A stretch of 64,000 nucleotides of DNA, from contig CAKQWE010000003.1 in the NCBI GenBank assembly GCA_934277975.1, positions 62,001 to 126,000 on the forward strand, given 5' to 3'. How positions within the stretch are numbered: the stretch's first letter is position 1; each line of letters opens with the position of its first letter. The position numbers were made by a program, and so were the translations under genes. Source of the stretch: an uncultured Spirochaetales bacterium. Its GTDB lineage: Bacteria; Spirochaetota; Spirochaetia; Sphaerochaetales; Sphaerochaetaceae. Below the pieces are notes generated by a model. That model had not been told where the DNA came from. It did no database searches and saw only the letters and a list, made by a program, of their open reading frames with translations. This document shows, one piece after another, positions 25,638-35,206 of this stretch.

Positions 25638-26434
25638 TAGACTATATTTTGGAAAAGTCGGACAACGAAAGGAAGTGCATGTCGAATCTGTACGACATAG
25701 TGTCATGTCTCAGAGATCCTGTGGATGGATGCCCATGGGACAAGGAGCAGATGCCAAGCGATATAATCCGTAGCATGCAAGGTGAAATCTATGAATATAT
25801 AGATGCCTTGAACGAAAATGACAGGCCTCATCAATGCGAAGAACTTGGCGATGTATTTCTTAATCTTTTCCTCCTTGCCAAGATCCATGACCAGAACGGC
25901 GACTTCAAGCTCAGTGATTGCCTGAACGATGCATGTGAAAAGTACATAAGGCGTCATCCACATGTGTTTTCCAACGTAGAGGTTTCGAATTCTGACGAGG
26001 TTCTCGTCAATTGGGCCAACATAAAGAAAAACGTCGAAGGTCGCACCCAGACGGGTTTCTTCGATGGTGTGCCAAAGGATGCTCCTGAACTTGAAAAGTG
26101 CTATTCGATATCAAAGAAAGCCGCCAAGGTTGGTTTTGACTGGAACACAATCGATGGAACGTACGACAAGGTCAAGGAAGAACTGTCAGAGGTCCAGAAT
26201 GCCACAACGCAGGATGAAAAGCTTGATGAGATTGGAGATCTTCTTTTCTCAGTCGTTCAGGTTGCAAGAAAGAACCATATCAAACCTCAGGATGCATTGG
26301 CCCATGCCAACTTGAAGTTCAAAAAACGCTTCGAGTATGTCATTGATACTGCAAAAGCTCGTGGTTTGGACTACGAACATCTTACGGATTCCCAGATAGA
26401 TGAGCTTTGGAATGAATCAAAGCTTTCCTGCTAG
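25634..26434 (+). CDS. mazG: Nucleoside triphosphate pyrophosphohydrolase MazG
   Basis: A 266-residue protein with two MazG helical domains. CLRDPVDGCPWDKEQ near residues 25-39, then the metal-binding EEIYEYIDAL/EELGDVFLNL pattern (EXXE...EXXD) and a second KEELSEVQ...EIGDLLFSVVQVAR near 185-215. It hydrolyses NTPs or dNTPs to NMP and pyrophosphate, a pool-cleaning role. The start is GTG, with GGAGGGG at 25625-25631 and overlap with the preceding stop, which supports it over internal ATGs. Confidence 0.93.
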   Translation: MIDYILEKSDNERKCMSNLYDIVSCLRDPVDGCPWDKEQMPSDIIRSMQGEIYEYIDALNENDRPHQCEELGDVFLNLFLLAKIHDQNGDFKLSDCLNDACEKYIRRHPHVFSNVEVSNSDEVLVNWANIKKNVEGRTQTGFFDGVPKDAPELEKCYSISKKAAKVGFDWNTIDGTYDKVKEELSEVQNATTQDEKLDEIGDLLFSVVQVARKNHIKPQDALAHANLKFKKRFEYVIDTAKARGLDYEHLTDSQIDELWNESKLSC

Positions 26435-26505
26435 TTTTTGTATTGTTTTCCACTCCTCCAATTTAACAGAATATGGATTATATACGAAAAATTTGAAAAT
26501 ATATC

Positions 26506-27618
26506 ATGACCATTATAGAATACCCAAACTACAACGAAAGCCTTGTTTCCCTTGCCTCCTCCATACTTGCCTATTATGGAATAGACAATCCAGGACATCC
26601 TTCTCTTTCTAGAATCGATTCTTTGCTGAATCGAAGGAAACCGCGCAATATAGTCCTGATGCTGTTCGATGGATTTGGATACAATATCATGAAACGGAAC
26701 CTCCCAAAGAATTGTTTTCTTAGAAAACATATTATTGGGAGTATTTCCTCAACGTTTCCACCAACAACCGTTGCTGCTACCACTGCAATGCGTTCAGGGA
26801 AGACCCCTATAGAAACCGGCTGGCTTGGCTGGTTTTCATATTACAAAGAGATTGATGAAGTTGTTACTACGTTTACAAGCCACAGATTTAATGACGACAG
26901 CTATGTGGGACAGAATCTGGCAGCGAAATACATTCCATATTCTCCAATAGGTGCAAGGATAAACAATGCAAATCCAGATGTCATGTACAGTGAGTTGGCT
27001 CCTTTCTCAAAACCCAAGATTGATTCCCTTTCCAAAATAGAAAGCTCTCTCTCTTCCCTACTCTCAAATGGAAAATGCAACTATGTCTATTGCTACTGGC
27101 CTGATCCTGACAGAACAATGCACGACTATGGAGTCAACCATCCAAAAACCATAGATGTTGAGAGGTGTATTGACTCCTTCGTTGAATCACTTACTGGAAA
27201 GTTCTCTGATACAATCTTCTTTGTGGTTGCTGACCATGGTCTTATAGATGCAAAGTATGTGTATCTAAGCGATTATCCAGGACTTCTCTCAATGCTCAAG
27301 CGTCCTTTTTCAATGGAGCCACGTGCAGCGACTTTTTTCATAAAGGACGGAATGGCTGAATCCTTCAAAAAGGAATTCGAAGAATCCATTGGAGAACATT
27401 TCATCATAATGGATAGAAATGAACTGTTCAAAAGCGGCCTGCTTGGATATGGCACACCACATCCAATGGTAGATGAGTTTGTGGGGGACTATATTGCAAT
27501 AGCAAAGGACGATTATTGTCTTTCCATGGAAAGAAATGGAAACGAGCTCATTGGTATCCATGCAGGTCTTACTCAGGACGAAATGCTTGTTCCTTTGATT
27601 GTGGTCGATAGAACTTGA
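26506..27618 (+). CDS. Alkaline-phosphatase superfamily protein (nucleotide pyrophosphatase/phosphodiesterase-like)
   Basis: A 370-residue protein. The N-terminal metal-binding segment is NIVLMLFDGFGYN near residues 48-60, and the nucleophile Thr is in STFPPTTVAATTAMRSGKTP near 82-101. YCYWPDPDRTMHDYGVNHP and FFVVADHGLID give the other ligands. No signal peptide is seen, so it is probably cytoplasmic. It belongs to the type I phosphodiesterase/nucleotide pyrophosphatase group. The substrate is unknown. It is more A+T-rich than the genes upstream. Confidence 0.85.
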   Translation: MTIIEYPNYNESLVSLASSILAYYGIDNPGHPSLSRIDSLLNRRKPRNIVLMLFDGFGYNIMKRNLPKNCFLRKHIIGSISSTFPPTTVAATTAMRSGKTPIETGWLGWFSYYKEIDEVVTTFTSHRFNDDSYVGQNLAAKYIPYSPIGARINNANPDVMYSELAPFSKPKIDSLSKIESSLSSLLSNGKCNYVYCYWPDPDRTMHDYGVNHPKTIDVERCIDSFVESLTGKFSDTIFFVVADHGLIDAKYVYLSDYPGLLSMLKRPFSMEPRAATFFIKDGMAESFKKEFEESIGEHFIIMDRNELFKSGLLGYGTPHPMVDEFVGDYIAIAKDDYCLSMERNGNELIGIHAGLTQDEMLVPLIVVDRT

Positions 27619-27627
27619 GTCCCCTAT

Positions 27628-28386
27628 TCAGTTGCTCTGGTTTTCAAATGTGGCTTCTTTTGATTTGGTATCCAGCTCAAATGAACCCACATATACAAGA
27701 TTCGACCAATAGAGGTTGCTGTACACATTGCCTTGTGCACTTATTGCGGCATAGACGTGTATGTTCTTTGAGTTCATGAGCTCCGACATATGCGATGTTT
27801 CAAGACCAAAACCAAGACCTGCAGTTTTGAAAGCCGAATCATCTTCATAGAGTTCAATCCCATCTTCGATGCTATCCGCAAGTTTCAAAGAAAACGTAGT
27901 GACGAAGTCAGTCCTTGATGTTATGTCCAAGTTGTACTTGTATGCGGAGACGGATTTCCCATTGGAATCGGTAAAGGCATAGACTCCATAATTCGTTTCA
28001 TCCACAGTGAATTCCCATACAGGTGTATCGTAGTTCGCATCAAGCGTTGAAACCCCATTTGGAATCGAACCTCTATAGTCCGAGTTGAACTTCTTTACAA
28101 GCTCAGTGCTAATTGAGCTGTTTGTGGAATCAGAGTACACGTACAACAGCAGCAGTCCCATATTTGGAGCGTTCTCCCCATCGTCTCCAGGATAGTATTT
28201 CACTTTTACATTGAAGTTCAGAATCTTGTTTTCTATAGCATCCTCTTCCTCCGGGAGTTTGCTGACAACGGTAGAATCTGAATTTGATGGCGACCAGTAA
28301 GTTGGTATGCCGCACGAGCATAAAAAAACAGACACCGCAACAATCATGAGAACCATAACTGAACGGTGTCTGTATGACATATTCAT
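27628..28386 (-). CDS. Putative lipoprotein, unknown
   Basis: A 252-residue protein with a signal peptide and lipobox LCSC, placing the lipidated Cys near residue 25. The mature part is rich in Ser, Asn, Asp, Tyr and Val, and beta-prone (NIHVYAAISAQGNVYSNLYW), with no recognisable domain. AAGGA lies ten bases before the chosen ATG. A tiny out-of-frame ATG-GCA-TGA intervenes. It lies at the end of the rpsA cluster, 13 bases after the TPR gene. Function unknown. Confidence 0.7.
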   Translation of the reverse strand: MNMSYRHRSVMVLMIVAVSVFLCSCGIPTYWSPSNSDSTVVSKLPEEEDAIENKILNFNVKVKYYPGDDGENAPNMGLLLLYVYSDSTNSSISTELVKKFNSDYRGSIPNGVSTLDANYDTPVWEFTVDETNYGVYAFTDSNGKSVSAYKYNLDITSRTDFVTTFSLKLADSIEDGIELYEDDSAFKTAGLGFGLETSHMSELMNSKNIHVYAAISAQGNVYSNLYWSNLVYVGSFELDTKSKEATFENQSN

Positions 28387-28399
28387 GCCATTGTATTCC

Positions 28400-29068
28400 T
28401 TAGAGTGTGTTCGCTATATTCTTAGCGAGCTTACCATACTCGGAATTTGGATAGTCTGTAGCGACCTGCTCGAAGACTGTACCAGCAAGCTGTGTATTGC
28501 CCTGCTGAAGGTATATTCTTGCAACGTTGAACAAAGCCTTGGCAGAAACGCCACTTTCCTTGAAGTCATCGAAGACTTTGTTGTAGAGGTCAAGAGCACC
28601 TGTGGTGTCTCCCATAGCCTCCGCACAAGCTGCTTCGTTGACAAGTGCGATTGGCGCAAGATAGATCTTTGCATTGAGCTCATATGCCTTGTGGAAAGCT
28701 TCCTTTGCAGAAGCATAGTCCTCTTGGTCGTAATGGGCCAACCCAAGGAGATAGGACGCCTTGACTGAAGTGTAGGAAGAACCTTTGACCATTGTTGCAA
28801 GTTCTGCTTCATACGAATCCCAGTCCGGATTCTCGGCAACTGCTAGCTCAGAGTACTTCTCCTCCATCTCAGCAATCTTCATCTGTGCTGAATCGCTTGA
28901 CCTTGAAGAAGAACCAACAATGACAACTATTGCCACAACAACTATCGCAATAGCTGCGAGTGCAATAAGAATCGTCTTCAGGTTCTTTTCAAAGAACGTA
29001 GAGATACCATTTATAAGCTTCTGCTCAGTGGTATTCTCTACTTCCTTTCTCAACTTCTTCTTCGCCAT
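28400..29068 (-). CDS. TPR-repeat membrane-anchored protein
   Basis: A 222-residue protein. A basic N-terminus precedes one membrane helix (about residues 33-53, Ile/Ala/Val-rich). A helical TPR array follows (ASYLLGLAHYDQEDYASAKEAF, ALDLYNKVFDDFKESG, YLQQGNTQLAGTVFEQVATDYP). The layout is that of YfgM/YbgF-like scaffold proteins. The gene lies three bases after rpsA and is probably translated from the same message. The partner is unknown. Confidence 0.8.
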   Translation of the reverse strand: MAKKKLRKEVENTTEQKLINGISTFFEKNLKTILIALAAIAIVVVAIVVIVGSSSRSSDSAQMKIAEMEEKYSELAVAENPDWDSYEAELATMVKGSSYTSVKASYLLGLAHYDQEDYASAKEAFHKAYELNAKIYLAPIALVNEAACAEAMGDTTGALDLYNKVFDDFKESGVSAKALFNVARIYLQQGNTQLAGTVFEQVATDYPNSEYGKLAKNIANTL

Positions 29069-29071
29069 TGC

Positions 29072-30775
29072 TTATTTCTCCTCACGTGAAGAAATCAAGT
29101 CTGCAAAGGTGACTGTGTCGTCATCATCAGAGTTTGACATGTACTTAGCCACTTCAGACTGCTGGTCACGCTTCTTCATCTCCTTGATGGAGAGTGAAAG
29201 CTTCTGATTCTTTGGATCAACATCCATGACCATAGCGGTCACAGTATCACCTACATTGAATCTCTTGAGGACTTCATCTGTATACTCCTCATCTGGACCA
29301 ACAAGTGCAAACTTTGGAATTAGTCCCTCGATATCGCCCAGGACCTTCACAAACACACCAAAGTCAGCTACGTTCGAAACTGTACCTGTGATTGTGGAGA
29401 ACTTTGGATACTGGTGCTTGAGAGTCTGCCAAGGATTGCTTTCAAGCTGCTTGACACCAAGTCTGATTCTGTGGTTTTCCGGCTCAACCTTTGTGATTGT
29501 GACATCAATGACATCACCTTCCTTGCAGAACGAAGACATATTCTTGATTTTCTTTGTCCATGAAACATCATCAACATGGAGGAATCCGTCGATTCCCTCT
29601 TCGAGGTTCACGAATGCTCCGCTGTTTGTGATCTTCACGACAGGTCTTGAAAGTACCGTTCCAACTGGATATCTCTCAGCTATAGTATCCCAAGGATTGT
29701 CATAGAGCTGTTTGATACCAAGTGAGACACGCTTCTTCTCAAGATCATAGCCAAGGATCTTGCACTGTACGACATCACCAATGTTGAGGACTTCCTTTGG
29801 ATTGTTGACGCGTTTTGTCCAGCTGAGCTCTGAAATGTGGGCAAGGCCTTCGATTCCAGGAGCAATCTCGATGAACACACCAAACGTAGTCATCTTGGTC
29901 ACTGGGGCAGTCACAACATCGCCAACCTTGAAGTTGTCTTCGAATGTCGTCCAAGGATCCTGCTGCATATGCTTGAGGGAGAGGTTGATCTTCTTCGTTT
30001 CAGGATCGATGTTGATGAGTCTAAGCTGAATCTTCTCGCCTTTCTTGACATAGTCGCGTGGGCGGTTTACATGTCCCCACGACATATCATTGAGGTGAAG
30101 CAGTCCATCGAATCCACCAAGGTCGATGAAAGCGCCAAAGCTTGTGAACGATTTTGCAACGCCTTCTACGACATCGCCGATCTTGACTGTGGAGAAGAAC
30201 TTCTCCTTGTTTTCCTTTATCTTCCTTTCAAGATAGTCACGTCTGGAAACAACACTCTTGAGCTTGCTTCCACCGTGGAACTTTTCAATGATGAAGTAAT
30301 CGGAGACTCCAATGAGAGACTCTGGGTTTTCGGTTCTTGTGATGTCAGCCTTTGAGAGAGGGCAGAAACCGTAGTAGTCTGCACCAAGGTCCACCTCAAA
30401 GCCACCGTTGATGACCTTGACGAACTTGCCTTCCACCGGTGTCTTGTCTTCAGCTGCCTGTCTGAGCTCTTCGCCCTTGGCTTTGACATCGGCCTTCTTC
30501 TTGGAAATGATGACCTGACCACCCTTTCCTTCCTTGTTGACGATGAGAACCGTCACAGGATCGCCAATCGATGGGACTTCATCGAATTCGTCCATTGGGA
30601 TTCTTCCCTCGGACTTGTAACCGACGTCAACAAACACATACTCGTTATTGACCTGAACCACAGTACCGGTAACGAGCTGACCGTCCTCGATTCCATCAAG
30701 AGATTTTAGATATTCCTCCTGCAGTACGCTCTGCATCTCGGTATCTTTGTTTTGCATTTCTCTTTCTTCAGACAC
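29072..30775 (-). CDS. rpsA: 30S ribosomal protein S1
   Basis: A 567-residue protein with six S1 RNA-binding repeats. Clear repeats carry VEGVAKSFTSFGAFIDLGGFDGLLHLNDMSW-type sequences around residues 200-230, 285-315, 370-400 and 455-485; the first two are less conserved. S1 brings mRNA to the 30S subunit. The GTG at 30775 is chosen because AGGAG lies seven bases upstream; an ATG six codons later has only a weak site. It follows cmk by 25 bases, the common cmk-rpsA pairing. Confidence 0.96.
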   Translation of the reverse strand: MSEEREMQNKDTEMQSVLQEEYLKSLDGIEDGQLVTGTVVQVNNEYVFVDVGYKSEGRIPMDEFDEVPSIGDPVTVLIVNKEGKGGQVIISKKKADVKAKGEELRQAAEDKTPVEGKFVKVINGGFEVDLGADYYGFCPLSKADITRTENPESLIGVSDYFIIEKFHGGSKLKSVVSRRDYLERKIKENKEKFFSTVKIGDVVEGVAKSFTSFGAFIDLGGFDGLLHLNDMSWGHVNRPRDYVKKGEKIQLRLINIDPETKKINLSLKHMQQDPWTTFEDNFKVGDVVTAPVTKMTTFGVFIEIAPGIEGLAHISELSWTKRVNNPKEVLNIGDVVQCKILGYDLEKKRVSLGIKQLYDNPWDTIAERYPVGTVLSRPVVKITNSGAFVNLEEGIDGFLHVDDVSWTKKIKNMSSFCKEGDVIDVTITKVEPENHRIRLGVKQLESNPWQTLKHQYPKFSTITGTVSNVADFGVFVKVLGDIEGLIPKFALVGPDEEYTDEVLKRFNVGDTVTAMVMDVDPKNQKLSLSIKEMKKRDQQSEVAKYMSNSDDDDTVTFADLISSREEK

Positions 30776-30800
30776 TTTTGTTCTCCTGATCCTTATATTT

Positions 30801-31445
30801 CTACTTTATAGATATGCCTTTTACGGCTTTTATCACTTTCTCACAAACTTCATTTATGGTCAAGTATGAAGTATCTATATAAACGGCATCTGGTGCAATT
30901 TTTAGTCCGCCAACAGGCTTGTTCCTGTCTATTGCATCCCTTTCGTTTATCTCTTTGAGTATGGTGTCGTAGTCCATTACTCCTGGATTCTGGTCATAGC
31001 GCCTTTTAGCCCTTATCTCAGGAAGTGCATCGAAGAAGAACTTGTATTCCGCATTTGGGAATACGACCGTCGTCATGTCCCTCCCCTCTGCAACAACGTC
31101 CATCCTCTTGGTCAGGTCATGGATCCTTTCGTTGACTATGCTTCTCACCTGTGGATTGACGGACACCTTTGAGGCCCATATATCTATCGATGGGTGATGG
31201 AGTTTGTCCTCCACATCCTCTCCGTCAAGGTAGAAACGTCCATTCTTGACATCGAACTGTGCACCAATGGCGGCTTTGACACAGTCGCTGGGCTTCGCAG
31301 GATCCAATCCATGGTTGAGTATCCTGTACGTTATACCTCTGTAGAAATTCCCTGAATTGAGGTAGTACATTCCAAGTTCGTCAGATACCATCTTGGCTAT
31401 GGAGCTCTTCCCCACTCCCGCAGGTCCGTCTATGGCGACTATCAT
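30801..31445 (-). CDS. cmk: Cytidylate kinase
   Basis: A 214-residue kinase that phosphorylates CMP/dCMP. The P-loop is IDGPAGVGKSSIAK near residues 5-18, LNSGNFYRGITYR carries the substrate-binding segment, and VAEGRDMTTVVFPNA and RAKRRYDQ are typical. The ATG overlaps the stop of the pseudouridine synthase gene (ATGA). Confidence 0.95.
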   Translation of the reverse strand: MIVAIDGPAGVGKSSIAKMVSDELGMYYLNSGNFYRGITYRILNHGLDPAKPSDCVKAAIGAQFDVKNGRFYLDGEDVEDKLHHPSIDIWASKVSVNPQVRSIVNERIHDLTKRMDVVAEGRDMTTVVFPNAEYKFFFDALPEIRAKRRYDQNPGVMDYDTILKEINERDAIDRNKPVGGLKIAPDAVYIDTSYLTINEVCEKVIKAVKGISIK

Positions 31446-32167
31446 CTTGCCTTTCTCCCCTTTGCGTCTTCTATGAGGGAGTTGACCTCGCTCTTCGTCA
31501 GTTTCCTATATTTCCCAAGGCCAAGTTCTCCAAGCTCTATATGTCCAATCCTTACCCTTGTTAGCTTTTTCACTTCGTAGCCCATGGCTTCGAACATATT
31601 CCTTATCTCTCTGTTCTTGCCTTCTGTAAGTACAACGCTTGCATCGCGCTTTCCAAGGATTCTATATGACCTTATCCTGTAAGGCTTGATCAGACCCCTA
31701 TATGCGTCATCCATGTCCTTCTTAAGTATTTCAAGGTCGGTTCTGACGATATACTCCTTTTCTGTCTCAGACGACGGATGCATTATTAGGTTCGCAAAGT
31801 CTCCGTCGTTGGTGAACAGTATGAGTCCCTGGGAGTCCTTGTCCAGCCTTCCAACATTGAAGAGGAGGCTCTTTTCAGGAACGTCTAAGAGATCCCTTGC
31901 GTATGCAGTTTCGTTTGGGTCGTAGTTCGTGCATACATATCCACGTGGCTTGTTCAGGGCGTAGTAGTAGTTCCTCTCTTCAGGTTCGGCAAGCATATCG
32001 TCAACGTAGACTATGTCGTCCTCATTGACCTTCGTCCCAAGCTCAGTGACCTTTTTGTTGTTGACCATCACACGGCCTTGGGTTATGAGCTCTTCGCAGC
32101 CCCTTCTAGAGCCTACGCCGCATTTTGCAAGGTAACTCTGCAATCGTATTGGATATTCAATCTTCAT
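31442..32167 (-). CDS. 23S/16S rRNA pseudouridine synthase (RsuA/RluB/RluE/RluF family)
   Basis: A 241-residue enzyme. The N-terminal S4 domain reads RLQSYLAKCGVGSRRGCEELI. The catalytic motif VGRLDKDSQGLILFTNDGD near residues 109-127 contains the essential Asp. The C-terminal part has EGKNREIRNMFEAMGYEVKKLTRVRIG. It is most like RluB (23S U2605), commonly linked to scpA-scpB. It overlaps scpB by 11 bases and cmk by four. Confidence 0.92.
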   Translation of the reverse strand: MKIEYPIRLQSYLAKCGVGSRRGCEELITQGRVMVNNKKVTELGTKVNEDDIVYVDDMLAEPEERNYYYALNKPRGYVCTNYDPNETAYARDLLDVPEKSLLFNVGRLDKDSQGLILFTNDGDFANLIMHPSSETEKEYIVRTDLEILKKDMDDAYRGLIKPYRIRSYRILGKRDASVVLTEGKNREIRNMFEAMGYEVKKLTRVRIGHIELGELGLGKYRKLTKSEVNSLIEDAKGRKAR

Positions 32168-32702
32168 CTTCTTTTTCGAACCTCTGTCTGTCTATTTCCG
32201 AAAGCTTTGGCAGTGCGCTTATGGTCTCAAGCTTGAAGGTATACAGGAACTTCCTCGTTGTTCCATAAAGGCATGGATGCCCTTGCACGTCCTTCCTTCC
32301 AACGACTTTGATGTAGTCCCTTTCCCTTAGGATCCTTATGATGGAGTCCGAGACAACGCCTCTTATCTTCGTTATCTCTCCCCTTGTTATGGGCTGCGAA
32401 TATGCTACGATGGCCAAAGTCTCCATTGCAGCCTTCGAAAGGCGCTTGTCGATCTTTTTGCCATAGCATGCACGGAGTTTGTCATTTAGGTTCGTACACG
32501 GCACGAACGAGAATGTCTCCGCCGATTCCACCAACGCAAGTCCGTGGTCTGCGGAATAGAATGCCTCGGAGAGCTCTGAAAGGGCTTCCCTTGTCTTGCT
32601 TTCCTCAAGCCCCGTCATCCTACATATCCTTTCCACGGACAGGGGTTCGTTTTCCAAAAAGAGAACAGCTTCAATCAATCTGGCGTTTTCACTTAAAGTC
32701 AT
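32157..32702 (-). CDS. scpB: Segregation and condensation protein B
   Basis: A 181-residue kleisin-associated winged-helix protein of the Smc-ScpAB condensin. Family segments are IEAVLFLENEPLSVERI, ALVESAETFSF, LSKAAMETLAIVAYSQPITRGEITKIRGV and YGTTRKFLYTF. The tail is short and acidic. It is encoded between scpA and the pseudouridine synthase. Confidence 0.95.
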   Translation of the reverse strand: MTLSENARLIEAVLFLENEPLSVERICRMTGLEESKTREALSELSEAFYSADHGLALVESAETFSFVPCTNLNDKLRACYGKKIDKRLSKAAMETLAIVAYSQPITRGEITKIRGVVSDSIIRILRERDYIKVVGRKDVQGHPCLYGTTRKFLYTFKLETISALPKLSEIDRQRFEKEDED

Positions 32703-32722
32703 CCTGTAGATTATAGCCTAAA

Positions 32723-33592
32723 TCAAACGTCCAAGTCATCATCAAACCTATCGTTTGAATCTCCTTCTACGTCTTCTTCTTTGTTTTCGTCCTCCACTAT
32801 GGAGAAGTCGTCCTGGTCTTCCAATTGGTTTTCTACAATTTCATCGTATTGGTCGTCGTAGTCGTCCGCAAGGTTTGGGTTCCAGTCCATTGGACGCTTT
32901 GTGAGGATCATGTCTCCAAACGGCTCAGGCTGGTCAACAAGAACTATCTTGTCCTTGACTGCTTCAAGGACCGCAAGGAACGAACATATCACATGTTCTG
33001 GAGTCCTCTTCACGAAGAGGTCTGAGAACATTATCGTGTCTCGGGTTTCGAACAATTCGTTCATAAGAGCGACCTTCTCCTTCTCCGATACATCTTCATA
33101 TATGTTGAAGACCTTCTCTTCAATGAAGTTGTAGTCCTTCATCATCTTCGCGAACGTTTCAAGTAGATCCTGGACAGTGACGTCCTCCCAAAGCTCTTCA
33201 TCTGAGAACGGAACCATGAACTCGGACTGCTTCCTTGAAACCACGAAGTCGTCTGACTTGTCAGTGCCCATGAGGAGCTCGGAGTACTTCTTGAACTTGG
33301 AGTATTCTAGAAGCCTTTCTACAAGCTCCTCTCTAGGGTCTACGTATTCTTCATCGAATTCGACTTCTATAGGAAGCATCATTTGGCTCTTTATCCAAAT
33401 GAGCTCAGCCGCCATCTTGTAGAACTCCGACAAATCCTGAAGCCCAATCTGCTCCGCATTGTGGATGTATTCGAGGAACTGGTCCGTAATCTGAGCGATT
33501 GGAATGTCATAGATGTTTATCTCGGCCTTCTGTATGTACGACAGAAGAACATCGAGAGGTCCATCGTATGCGGAGGTGTGGAATTCTACCAT
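32723..33592 (-). CDS. scpA: Segregation and condensation protein A
   Basis: A 289-residue kleisin. The N-terminal YDGPLDVLLSYIQKAEINIYDIPI motif and YKMAAELIWIKSQMMLP are diagnostic for Smc binding. The usual C-terminal winged-helix segment ends near residue 225. A further 60-residue acidic tail rich in Asp, Glu and Asn follows, which is longer than in most ScpA proteins. Works with ScpB and Smc in chromosome compaction. Confidence 0.93.
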   Translation of the reverse strand: MVEFHTSAYDGPLDVLLSYIQKAEINIYDIPIAQITDQFLEYIHNAEQIGLQDLSEFYKMAAELIWIKSQMMLPIEVEFDEEYVDPREELVERLLEYSKFKKYSELLMGTDKSDDFVVSRKQSEFMVPFSDEELWEDVTVQDLLETFAKMMKDYNFIEEKVFNIYEDVSEKEKVALMNELFETRDTIMFSDLFVKRTPEHVICSFLAVLEAVKDKIVLVDQPEPFGDMILTKRPMDWNPNLADDYDDQYDEIVENQLEDQDDFSIVEDENKEEDVEGDSNDRFDDDLDV

Positions 33593-33622
33593 TGAGCAAG
33601 CCTACCTTGAATCCCTTATCGT

Positions 33623-34690
33623 CTACTCTTCTGATTCCGTCTGGGATGACGTGTCTGTAGAGCCAAACATTGCAACCCTAAGTCTTCCATCGAGTTCAGA
33701 CATCACATCAGGATTCTGCTTAAGGAATGTTATTGCGTTGTCCCTTCCCTGACCTATCTTCTCTCCGTTGTAGGAATACCAGGATCCTGTCTTTTCAAGG
33801 AAGCCGTACTTGAGCGCCCCGTCCAGAAGCCCTCCTGCATAGGAGATGCCTTCGTTGAAGTAGAGATCCAGCTCCACCTTTCTGAAAGGAGGTGCAACCT
33901 TGTTCTTGACGATCTTGACCCTGACCCTGTTTCCAATGAACTCGTCCGCTCCCTTTGAAATGGTTTCTATCTTGCGGACATCCATTCTGACCGAGCTGTA
34001 GAACTTGAGAGCGTTTCCACCGGTGGTTGTCTCAGGGTTTCCAAACATGACTCCAATCTTCATCCTTATCTGGTTTATGAAGATAATGGTCGTTTTGCTC
34101 TTTGCAAGTATTCCCGTGAGCTTCCTCAATGCCTGGCTCATGAGACGTGCCTGAAGACCCATATGGGAATCCCCCATGTCCCCTTCCAGCTCCGCCTGAG
34201 GAGTGAGGGCTGCAACGGAGTCAACGACTATTATGTCAACGGCTCCGCTTCTAACCAACGATTCTGCGACTTCAAGCGCCTGTTCTCCGCTGTCTGGCTG
34301 TGATATCCAAAGCTCGTCTGTATTGACTCCCAGTTTCTTTGCATAAGCTGGGTCAAGGGCATGTTCTGCATCTATGAAAGCTGCTATTCCTCCAGCCTTC
34401 TGAGCCTCTGCTATTGCGTGAAGCGCCAATGTAGTCTTTCCAGACGACTCCGGTCCATATATCTCTATTATCCTTCCCCTTGGATATCCTCCAACACCAA
34501 GTGCTTCGTCTAGCAGAATGGAACCTGAAGGAATAACCTCTACGTTCTTGGATACAGAGCTGTCTCCAAGCCTCATGAGAGAACCCTTTCCAAACTCCTT
34601 GTCTATCTGCTGCCTTGCAGCTTCAAGGGCTTCCATCTTGTGCTTGAGCATATCGTTCTCTTTGTTTTCGACAATCTTCTCTTTAGCCAT
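33623..34690 (-). CDS. recA: Recombinase A
   Basis: A 355-residue recombinase. Walker A GPESSGKT is at residues 79-86, Walker B is [12 protein letters not shown], and loop L2 region [16 protein letters not shown] is intact. [12 protein letters not shown] in the N-terminal helix is typical. AGGAG lies ten bases before the ATG. No LexA-type box is apparent in the 50-base upstream gap. An inverted repeat GAACC/GGTTC (about 34717-34740) lies in that gap. Confidence 0.98.
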   Translation of the reverse strand: MAKEKIVENKENDMLKHKMEALEAARQQIDKEFGKGSLMRLGDSSVSKNVEVIPSGSILLDEALGVGGYPRGRIIEIYGPESSGKTTLALHAIAEAQKAGGIAAFIDAEHALDPAYAKKLGVNTDELWISQPDSGEQALEVAESLVRSGAVDIIVVDSVAALTPQAELEGDMGDSHMGLQARLMSQALRKLTGILAKSKTTIIFINQIRMKIGVMFGNPETTTGGNALKFYSSVRMDVRKIETISKGADEFIGNRVRVKIVKNKVAPPFRKVELDLYFNEGISYAGGLLDGALKYGFLEKTGSWYSYNGEKIGQGRDNAITFLKQNPDVMSELDGRLRVAMFGSTDTSSQTESEE

Positions 34691-34740
34691 AGTAAAAAAC
34701 TCCTAATGTCTATCTAATGAACCATCCAAGATTCCAAGGT

Positions 34741-35199
34741 TCACTTTCCTGCAAACAGGTCGTCCGAATCCACGAGGATCGTCACAGGTCCGTCGTTTTC
34801 GTAGCACACATGCATGTGCGCCCCAAACAGGCCATGCTCTACGCAAAAGCCTTTGTCCCTGAGCACCTTCATGAAGTGCTCGTAGAGCCTGTTCGCATGC
34901 TCGGGCTTTCCTGCTTCGTCGTATGAAGGCCTATTGCCCTTGCGAATGTTAGCATACAGCGTGAACTGGCTCACAACAAGGAAGGATCCGTTGATATCTC
35001 CAACGCTTAGGTTCATCTTGTCGTTCTCGTCCCTGAAGATCCTCAGCTTGGATATCTTCTCCGCCATCTTCATGCAAACGATTTCGTCGTCGCCGTCCGC
35101 AACGCCAAGATAGACCAAAAGCCCTTCTTCTATGGCTCCTACCTGAACTCCGTCCACCGTGACGCTTGCATCCTTCACCCTCTGAACAACCGCCCTCAT
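34741..35199 (-). CDS. dtd: D-aminoacyl-tRNA deacylase
   Basis: A 152-residue enzyme that hydrolyses D-amino acids from tRNA. It has the conserved start MRAVVQRVKDASVTVDG, the catalytic segment FLVVSQFTLYANIRKGNRPS, and FGAHMHVCYENDGPVTI. Note the usual 'GxxMxVxLxNDGPVT' is intact. It lies seven bases after rpe and 50 before recA on the same strand. Confidence 0.95.
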   Translation of the reverse strand: MRAVVQRVKDASVTVDGVQVGAIEEGLLVYLGVADGDDEIVCMKMAEKISKLRIFRDENDKMNLSVGDINGSFLVVSQFTLYANIRKGNRPSYDEAGKPEHANRLYEHFMKVLRDKGFCVEHGLFGAHMHVCYENDGPVTILVDSDDLFAGK

Positions 35200-35206
35200 G
35201 CCAAAA

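Noticed and set aside
34691..34740. LexA/SOS box upstream of recA
   Set aside because: No CTG-N10-CAG or GAAC-N4-GTTC-type site with proper spacing is present; the GAACC/GGTTC pair is too far apart.
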